Source of the DNA: Trichopria drosophilae
Taxonomy: Eukaryota > Arthropoda > Insecta > Hymenoptera > Diapriidae
Assembly: GCA_030407085.1 (NCBI GenBank)
Contig: CM059584.1
Span: forward strand, 91,520,501-91,584,500
DNA length: 64,000 bases
Direction of reading: 5' to 3'
Position numbers and translations under genes: made by a program. Of the stretch, positions 56,933 through 64,000 are shown piece by piece. The notes under the pieces are model-generated. The model was not told the origin of the DNA and made no database searches. It saw only the letters and a program-made list of their open reading frames with translations. Position 1 is the first letter of the stretch; each line of letters begins with the position of its first letter.

Positions 56933-58377
56933 TCTGATTACAAAAAGGAAGGGGATATAAAATAATTTTTACGCTAACTCAGGATTCAAATCAATATATT
57001 GTATTTTATTCGTTACACGATTTCTTGAGCGCGACACGCGAAAGATCGGAACTGGATACGCAAAATTCACACAACGTTACGAAAGCACTTTCCCGTAAGA
57101 GAAAAATCTAGAATTTGACGCGATAAGATTAGCACGCGTGGGTTCTAACCACGCAACGACGAGTTTCTTTATAATCACCGGAGATTCGCAACACGCAACA
57201 AAAGAGAAAAAGGGGGAAAACACGGACGTGCCATCCCTTTACGATACAAAAAAAAACGCACGTTCGCAAAGGGGGGATGCCGCGGAGAAGACGTTCCCAA
57301 ATGTGTAGGTTGACTTACGGAGCGACGAACTGGAAATACGCCGGCGTCCTCCGGCCTTGGCCCAGTGGTAGATGCCGCACGGAAGAGGTCCCTCTCTCGG
57401 TGGTTGCCGGGGTCGTCACCTCGCTGTGATGTCTCCTGGTTTGCCTGTCACCAACACACGTTCACCGGAATGCACTGTATTTCTCCACGCGACTCGCAAA
57501 ACTTCTGCTCGGTACCGAGTTCAAAAACGACGATCGAAACGCACAACGACTCGGTCTGATGCTGTCGAAAAACAAAAGGGCTTTTGGGGTCCGTCTCGTA
57601 GCACGTCCGAAAACGAAGTGATGAGTGGGGCTGATAGCGCTTGGTAGATGCGCGCGGGAACCGTACGCGCATCTCCAGCGACCAGGAGCGGAGAATCACC
57701 GGGGGTGATACGGGGGAAGTAGGAAGCGGGGTCCGAACGGGGTTTTCGCCGCCTAATCGCGGTTCCGTCTTCGTCTCGGGCGGCTTACATGCTGCGATAG
57801 AGAGAGAGAGAGAGACAGGCGTTATGTGACGCAATCGAGAATAGCCACGCTGCTAGAATGCAGCTTTGCGGTGGCAAGAGCTGGACGGCTACTGCCGAAT
57901 GAGTGGAGGCGCGTAAGGTCGCCATCCACGGGAGAAACGAAGGGGAATATGAGACAGTTTTTTAACGTGCTGGGCCTGAATACTGTAGGCGCGCAGCGAC
58001 GGAAGGGGGGAACGATGCAGGCGCGTCAGAGAGGGGCGGTGTCCCTTCTCGACGGCCAAGATGACTCCTACCATCGGGTGGTACCTCCTGCGCTGCCGAG
58101 AGGGACAGCCAGGGGAAAGAGGGGCTCGGGCGTTTCGAGTGCTCGGGAGGTGGTGACGCTCCCGGCGGAACGCGCAACCGAGCAAATGACGGTAATGCCG
58201 TTCAGGCGCTTTACCGGCGACTGACGGACGGGTATCCGAATTAATAAAACTGATCACAAACAAAAAAAAAGGATTGAGGAAGGTGATCCTGAACTCCGGG
58301 ACACTTTCGACACGCGAGGGAACCGCGGCATCCACCGTGAAGGATCTGCCAAGGGGTCGATCGGGGACACCTTGTCA
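56933..58377 (-). repeat. Gypsy-2 5' LTR
   Basis: Partner of 47414-48943. It carries the short form of the GA repeat and lacks the 17-bp segment. The outer end TGACAAGGTG directly abuts Copia coding sequence. Confidence 0.9.
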
Positions 58378-60539
58378 CAATCGATAGCACGCTTCCAAGA
58401 CGCCGAATCGTCACGACTCAAAGCATCCCTGAAGGTTTTTGGAGGATCGCGGTACACTAAACACGCTTGGTATCGATCGATGTTCCGCAAATTATTCCGA
58501 TCACGTAATCCATATCGCGAAGAACTTTCTTCGGTGTTCGCATTTTGACCTTCCGTGTTAGTCACAGTCTGTTTTGCCGATTCGACATTTTTGGCGTTAC
58601 TGACGGGAGAATCGATCAACTGAGGTTGTACGTCATCTCGCGGCGATGCAGCTAACGGTGTGTCAACTCGCGGTACGTTAAAAGTAATTGCATCTACAGG
58701 ATCGGTAATGAAGATTCCTGTATCGTTCGTTTCTGTATTACCGACCGAATCCTCGTCGAAAATCACGTTCCTTGATACGGTAATACGACCGGTTTGCGGA
58801 TTGATTAATCTGTAGTTTTGAGTATATTTTTCATAACCTACGAACACGAGTTTTTGCGATTTGGCATCGGGTTTAGTACGGTGAACGTCGGGGATTTTCG
58901 CATAGCCGATGCATCCGAACGTGCGCAAATGGTATACGTCGGGTTTCGTTCCCGACCACAGTTCGAACGGGGTGGCTGTGTTAGATCACGAACCCAAAGT
59001 TCTGTTCAGTACGTATACCGCCGTACTGACTGCTTCCGCCCAGAAACGCTTTGATAAATTTTTCGCCAAGAGCATAGTTCGTGCACTTTCTATTATCGTT
59101 CGCATTTCTCGTTCCGCGCGACCATTTTGTTCTGGTGTGTACGGGGCCGACGTTGACAGTTCAATACCACGCGTTTCCAAGAAGTCTGTAAAAGAAGAAC
59201 ATCTGTAAAAATAACTTCACCCAGTATAGTACTTCTCTCTTTGCTATTTTTCGAAAAAGGGATTTTGGCTTGTTTGCCAAGAGAGCACGTTACGTAAAAG
59301 AAATCCCGTTTGTCGGCTCGAGATGCCTTCAACCGCGTTGTTCTTAACCATTTTTTCTATTGAATTTAGATTTACATGGCCGAGGCGATCGTGCCATTTG
59401 CTTAACGGAGAGGTGGAAGTAAGATTTATCTCGTGCTTTATTTCGGTTTTTATCAGCAATCGAATCAAGTTGTCTTTTTGTTTTATACCCTGTGCAACCG
59501 ACGTTTTATTATTCGAGAAAATACTCGCGCAATTTTGGTCGAAAATAATCGAACTTCCGTTCGACGTACATACGCCCGTAGAAAGCAAATTTTTCTTAAG
59601 GGAGGGAACGTACAAAGCATTGTTTACATGACCTTCGATCCATTTTCTATTAATTAAAAAAGTCAAAGCAAAGTCGTTATCGGATTCCACGGTTTTTCGA
59701 GAAACAACGAACGTATGCGAAATCGAGGAAACCTCATTACTATCGCGCGAATTTTTATCGGTTGATTTCCAAACATTTTTATCCCGTTTCCGTGAATTTT
59801 TCTTCGAAAAACAATATTTCTCAAGATGACCGGTTTTATTACAAAAAGTACATACGATATTTTTCTTTCGCTGTTGCTGATTCGATGTGCTGTTCCGGTC
59901 TCGATTCCCGGATATCGTCATTGCGGCGAGGGCGCTGGCTACGTCGTCTCCTTTCGTCATCCGGGCTTCCTCTCGAAGAAGGCGTTCTCGCAGGTTGCCC
60001 AAAGTTTGATCGTTGGATGAAACGCTGTCCCACGCAGAAACAAAGGCGTTGTATTTTGCAGGTAAGAAGCTGATTATTTTCGCCATTACCATGACGTCCG
60101 AAACATTTTCGTCGATGTCCTTGAGTTGATTGGCTATGTTTTCAATTTTAGCTATGAGCTGCGCGATAGAGTCGTTAAACGCCATCCAATATTCGTGAAA
60201 TTTCGTTGTTAGCGCCAGTTTGTTTGAAGCACTTTTTTGCTCATGTATATCGGAAAGTTTTTGCCACATTTCTCGTGCAGTGGAACACATGACTAAATAT
60301 TCCAGCTGCGAATACTCCATATAGGATGAGATTAGGAACATCGCTTTCGCATTCCGCTTTGTCCAGTTTTTTCTTTCCGTTGCATTTGCGTCCGTGGTGC
60401 GTTCTGGTTTAGCTTCTTTTCCCTCAGCCATGTCCAATAATTCGTTGGCGACGAGAACGGTTTTCACTTGGAATTTCCAAATTTGGAAATTTTGTCCATT
60501 GAGCTTGGAAATGTTTCGAAGGTCCATCGTTTCAGCCAT
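58378..60539 (-). pseudogene. Copia gag, protease remnant and integrase
   Basis: Gag from MAETMDLRNISKLNGQNFQI (60539), with the capsid part and knuckle CTFCNKTGHLEKYC. The protease keeps only its C-terminal part (GHVNNALYVPSLKKNLLSTG); the active-site segment is missing near 59670. Integrase: the HHCC start KWHDRLGHVNLNSIEKMV; then KIPFSKNSKERSTILGEVIF, joined directly to GIELSTSAPYTPEQNGRAER. The segment between the first and second catalytic Asp is therefore lost near 59190. The C-terminal region follows (MRTFGCIGYAKIPDVHRTKP, LVFVGYEKYTQNYRLINPQT) and then the start of RT, ending at the Gypsy-2 junction. Confidence 0.85.
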
Positions 60540-60659
60540 TTTTGGTTTTGACTTAAAAGAAACCCGTTAGACACGAGGGAAGCACAATTTTCGCACAAAG
60601 AACCAACACACGCGTTAAGAGGCACAGTTTAATTCTCGCGAGCGTCACGTTGTCGGCGA

Positions 60660-60674
60660 CATGGGCCCATAACT
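60660..60674 (-). other. Copia primer-binding site (initiator-tRNA-Met half type)
   Basis: On the minus strand, AGTTATGGGCCCATG follows the 5' LTR directly. GTTATGGGCCCA is complementary to the anticodon stem-loop of initiator tRNA-Met. Drosophila copia is known to prime from the 5' half of that tRNA. Confidence 0.75.
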
Positions 60675-60932
60675 TGTTGGGAGCAGGTGTAGAAAATAAA
60701 AGATCGCACAAGCGGAATTATGACGAACAACAAAAGAGAATGAATTTATTAATAAAAGTGAGGACGCTTGCCGGCGTGCTCGAGAGTTCGAACCAATCTA
60801 GACAAGAAGGGCTAGCGGCGTCACATTCATCGCGTTATGGAATGATCGAGTCGATCTCTCGCGGCGACAGTTCGCACTACAGAAAAAGGCTCCAAGTATG
60901 AATACGCTTTGAAACGAAGATACACTTCAACA
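60675..60932 (-). repeat. Copia 5' LTR
   Basis: 258 bp, TGTTGGGAGC to TTCAACA, collinear with 45897-46145. Confidence 0.9.
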
Positions 60933-61517
60933 TGGACCGCTCAAAAAAGCTTTTAAAAAGGAATGTGACATCTTCTTACTAGTAAAAGCTCAGCAACGAA
61001 TCACACAACATGATTTGGCAGCAACTTTGAACCGTGCTTATACTTCTGTTGCTGATGTTGAAAATGCTGTGTCAGGATTGCATTTTGCACAGGAATTTGC
61101 CCAATTAATCGTTTTATTTTTACAAATAAAGATTTTTTTGCTTCCGATACTCTCTGAGTTCCTGAGAATTTAATCATTTCTGGTTCCGATGCTATAACTT
61201 ACGCGCTGTTGAACGAACCTAACAAACCGGAAGTTGTACTTTTAAATATTGAAGACATTCCAATAATCGACGACAGTTCCTTACTACATACCACTGCAGG
61301 CAATGTCATTATTGAAATTGAAGATGTTCTCACAATTAATAATAATTCTTTATTATTAGATAACGTTTCAGCTAATGTCATTATTGATGAAAACTCTGTT
61401 TCGAACCAAAAAAACGATTCGAATATATTAGCCTCGAAGAAATCATTGACAATGGAATTAAAAGGTAGAAAAAAGCAACATTCGGAAATTCTTACAAGCC
61501 AATGGAACAACTGTTAA
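60933..61517 (+). pseudogene. Pogo-like transposase, C-terminal part
   Basis: It continues the 45363-45896 reading after the Copia insertion, with PLKKAFKKECDIFLLVKAQQ and then an LNRAYTSVADVENAVSGF block (the C-terminal helix region after the DDE core). After frameshifts it ends in an acidic frame (61209-61517) with a Lys-rich tail. The PPH..QPLDV block with the third catalytic Asp, expected just before GPLKK, is missing. 61518-61880 is Lys-rich/AT-rich 3' sequence. Confidence 0.7.
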
Positions 61518-61918
61518 TATCGAAGGAAGAAAAAAAACTATAAAAAGAAAATAATAAAGAGAAAGGCGAAAAGAAAATTTAAACATAGACGAGAATCTGA
61601 AAAAGGAAAATGTCAGAGATCAGCGAAAAAAAGAAAAGTAGATGTGAAGATAAACAAGAATCAGGAAAAAGAAAATTTCAAAGCGAAACGCAAAAAATGT
61701 TACCCCAACCTGTGGGTAATGCCGAACAAGCGCATATTTTTTTGCAAAGTTTAGAAAACGAATTTTAACAAATTTTTTAAGTAAAGAGTATGTCAAAGCC
61801 AAGAAAATATGTCAAATTACCATTAGCATTTTTTATTTTTCCAATTCTATCAACATTGATTCGGAAATATCGACTTACCCTTAGGTGTTCGCCATTCCCC
61901 CCCCGCCCCCATCACCCA

Positions 61919-62243
61919 TATAGATTAGAGCTACAACACACAGTTTCATAATCAGCTGAAGTATTTTTCTTTCAGATGGCATTGATGTGAACAATTACAT
62001 ATATCAGCCACCTGCCTCAATCATCTTTACTGAGCATTATTAACGATAACGCTTATTAAACATAGTTCAATTTTTTAAAACTTCACATCATTAATAAAAA
62101 CATGTAAATAATAGTTTATATGATTTTACTTATTTAAATTAAAAACATCTTGAAATAAGCCTCCAAAGCAGCCTTGAACATGAGGACTACACCCTTAATT
62201 ATATTAATGAAACCAGTATTAAGAAATAAAATATTATACGAAC
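61919..62243. other. Intronic DNA next to the RIM-BP exon
   Basis: AT-rich spacer between the pogo right end and the splice donor. No other feature seen. Confidence 0.6.
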
Positions 62244-62428
62244 TCGTGTGGAATCGACGCCTTCGACCAATGCTCTCGTTCGTTCCGATGCTTTAACCGT
62301 CACTTTTAAAACTCCATCTACATAAACGTGGTATGATTCTAATTGGTGCTGATTTTCAGGTACTGTCCAACCGATTAAGACACTTTTGTTAAGTTGTCGT
62401 TCAAGAGTAAGATGTTGCGGCGCCGGAA
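62244..62428 (-). CDS. Rbp: RIM-binding protein (RIM-BP/Rbp), exon encoding first FN3 repeat
   Basis: A 185-bp exon on the minus strand. The acceptor is GTTTAAATTTAG and the donor is CGA|GTTCGT. The first two bases complete a split codon, and the exon ends in phase 0. It encodes VPAPQHLTLERQLNKSVLIG, WTVPENQHQLESYHVYVDGV, then LKVTVKASERTRALVEGVDS. This is the first fibronectin type III repeat of insect RIM-BP. The reading continues directly into PHRISVRSV of the 27023 exon, which fixes the junction. The donor GTTCGT is weaker than consensus. Confidence 0.9.
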
Positions 62429-64000
62429 CTAAATTTAAACAGTACAATCACATTTTAAGCCAAACGATATTAAATGTATTTAATACATCCATTTCATATT
62501 AAAGTTGGTAGATTTTGCACTTAATAGATTATATTTTTTGTAAAACTACTGAAACCTTAAGTTCTGTAAAACATTCCTCTAATGAGTAGTGGATTCATTT
62601 CTACGTTTTCATGTTCTGTGCTAAGAAATATAACACACCTTATTAAATGAATAATGATTCTGCGGATATGTTGCAGTATTTTAATTTTTACAGCGAATTT
62701 TGTTCACGCAGAGACTTTAAAGCGCACCAGAAATGATTTTCATGTTAGACTATTTACCAGACGAAAATCAAGTTTTGCATAAAGAATTCACTTTTACATG
62801 TATACCAATCATATGGCGCAACTATTAACACCACATATAAAGTAGTACATTGTAGTAATAGACAACAACTAAAAAATGTATTTTGGATATTTTTATGTAT
62901 ACAAAATATATCGTAAAATGTATGATAACTGAACCTTAAAGGTAATTAATACAAAGGATTCAGGAAGGTTAACCTCAGGCAGTCGGCATGAATGTCAAAA
63001 TGTATTGTTTTCTACAAGTAGCAAAAAAGTTAAAAATAATTTTAACACTGACATAATATATCCACAGGAATGTGAAAACATCGAGATCCATCCACAGCAA
63101 AAAACTACTCGAAGTGCATTATTAAAGTAAGCAAGATAAAAGGACTGCACAATTTTAATCTTATCTTAGTGTATTTGCCAGTTACAGAATGAACTGATCT
63201 CTATACGTTCATTAGTTATACCGGATTAAAAACATGTTCATTATGCACTTTGTATACGGAATATCCATAATGACGAATTACTATTAGAGGGTTAATTAAT
63301 TACGCTTGATATATCAATATATAAATTAACCATTTACAATGAACTAATATTCAACATATAATAGTGAACGACACTAACGAAAGGAATAACTTCTCGAACT
63401 ATTGTGCTTCAGTGCAGTCAGCAAAATGCAGCAGGATTTTGTTATGATTATAATGTCGAATAATACCCATATAACACAAAGCTACTATTAAGTGCCACAA
63501 GAGTTCAATTTCATAAGCTTCCTGGGAGCTGGCGCGCCATTGCGCTGTATGAGTACCCTGGAAGTTCTATCGATAAGGTCATATGATAAAAGATCCCAGA
63601 GAACTCTGCCGGCGTTTGCCGTGAGGGCTCCGTGAAAGCTTCAACGTCGACAGCATATGGTGTTCTTGGCGAATTCGGCGTTACGAGTTACAACGCATAC
63701 GGAATTGTCTGGCCAACGATTAGAAGACTCGCCTTTATTAATTTTGCAGACGGAACGCTTAACTGAAACGGTTTCTCTGTCACTTATGCGTTTCTTAAAC
63801 GCCGCGTCAGGGGAAACATCCGCGCTGGCGGGAAACTGCGTATGAGGTTTCGGTCCGCCGATCGATCCTCTAGACCTGTACCAGACCTCGGCTCGTTGTA
63901 GTCTTGCTCAACGAGATCTCAAGCCGCCGCTCATTGTGGTCTTGCACGAAAAGACATCATCACCAGGCTTTGGAGAAAGGAGTCCAGCGGTACAGCGGAC
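62429..64000. other. RIM-BP upstream intron; GC-richer unassigned block at the right edge
   Basis: 62429-63480 is AT-rich with nothing recognised. From about 63480 base composition rises and small ORFs appear (63657-63845 plus). I see no splice-bounded RIM-BP exon and no TE domain. It may be the edge of another repeat that continues beyond the window. Confidence 0.35.

Larger units (their letters stand above)
47414..58377 (-). mobile_element. Gypsy LTR retrotransposon (Gypsy-2) nested in Copia
   Basis: LTRs of 1,530 bp (47414-48943) and 1,445 bp (56933-58377) are bounded by TGACAAGG and GGTCA in element orientation. The minus-strand internal region holds gag, protease, RT, RNase H and integrase in Gypsy order. 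The insertion separates Copia RAIDCD from IDKLDAHAK. No target duplication is present (GATTG versus TAGAT), and 84 bp of flanking Copia sequence is repeated beside the inner edge of the 3' LTR. This suggests later recombination or conversion. Coding is broken by several single-base shifts at homopolymers. Confidence 0.85.
45897..60932 (-). mobile_element. Copia LTR retrotransposon inserted in the pogo element
   Basis: LTRs of 249 bp (45897-46145) and 258 bp (60675-60932) both begin TGTTGGGAGC and end TTCAACA. TGGAC lies directly outside each end (45892-45896 and 60933-60937), a 5-bp target duplication. Coding is on the minus strand: gag and integrase at the right, RT/RNase H at the left, interrupted by Gypsy-2. 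The order GAG-PR-INT-RT-RH is the Copia (Pseudoviridae-like) order. It is highly reduced by internal deletions. Confidence 0.9.
44462..61918 (+). mobile_element. Pogo-like DNA transposon split by a Copia/Gypsy nest
   Basis: The left end GGGGAGACGGGGGGAATGGC with GAACA matches the inverted right end (GGGGGGGGAATGGCGAACA in reverse complement, 61881-61912). TA dinucleotides lie outside both ends (44460-44461 and about 61919). Subterminal copies of GGGTAATGCCGAACA occur on both sides. The coding parts (45363-45896 and 60933-61517) are the start and end of a pogo/Tigger-type transposase. Removing the Copia element (45897-60932) and one TGGAC copy leaves an element of about 2.4 kb. Confidence 0.8.
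27024..62243 (-). other. Rbp: RIM-BP intron of about 35.2 kb filled with transposable elements
   Basis: Bounded by the GTTCGT donor at 62243 and the ACAG acceptor at 27024 (minus strand, phase 0). It holds fragments of Gypsy and LINEs, an Academ-type transposon inside a LINE, and a Gypsy-in-Copia-in-pogo nest. Most retrotransposon coding on its right half runs in the same direction as the gene (minus). Confidence 0.85.

Noticed and set aside
63657..63845. 62-residue plus-strand ORF near the right edge
   Set aside because: It has no recognisable domain, splice context or conservation clue; left unannotated as a gene.

Overview
The window looks like animal nuclear DNA, most likely from an insect. 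The only host gene I recognise is RIM-binding protein (RIM-BP / Rbp), the active-zone scaffold. Two of its coding exons lie on the minus strand at 62244-62428 and 26619-27023. They read straight into each other (fibronectin type III repeats) and are separated by one intron of about 35.2 kb. Everything else is intronic and is mostly transposable elements, old and young. The element mix (R1- and R4-type LINEs, pogo-like, piggyBac-like and hAT-like DNA elements, Copia and Gypsy) fits an insect, possibly a hymenopteran, but I cannot name the species.

Layout. 1-12356 (intron downstream of the 26619 exon): an R1-clade RT fragment bracketed by duplicated flanking DNA; a degenerate, nearly full-length R4/Dong-like LINE on the minus strand; a foldback MITE; a ~143-bp satellite that switches orientation and is split by a 1.3-kb palindromic TTAA-flanked element. 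12357-22986: a decayed Gypsy-family LTR element on the minus strand with ~1.4-1.6 kb LTRs. It has a zinc-knuckle gag, RT, RNase H, a G-patch-bearing linker and integrase, with a 46-bp minisatellite of about 24 units between gag and pol. 24240-26095: a hAT/ZMYM1-type fragment, and a Gypsy gag-PR-RT fragment split by a foldback MITE.

27024-62243 (RIM-BP intron): Gypsy and LINE fragments, then a two-ORF LINE interrupted by a 6.68-kb Academ-type DNA transposon. That transposon has ~700-bp TIRs, a TAA target duplication, a transposase region, an XPG-like nuclease and a Cys-rich C-terminus. Next comes a nest three elements deep: a pogo-like transposon (44462-61918) split by a Copia element (45897-60932, TGGAC target duplication), which is itself split by a second Gypsy element (47414-58377) with nearly complete gag-pol.

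No bacterial-type operon, CRISPR array or rRNA/tRNA gene is present. The most interesting signals are the almost intact Academ element, the G-patch domain between RNase H and integrase of the first Gypsy, the amplified 46-bp array inside that element, an 84-bp Copia segment copied beside both LTRs of the second Gypsy, and the repeated loss of catalytic segments in several elements.
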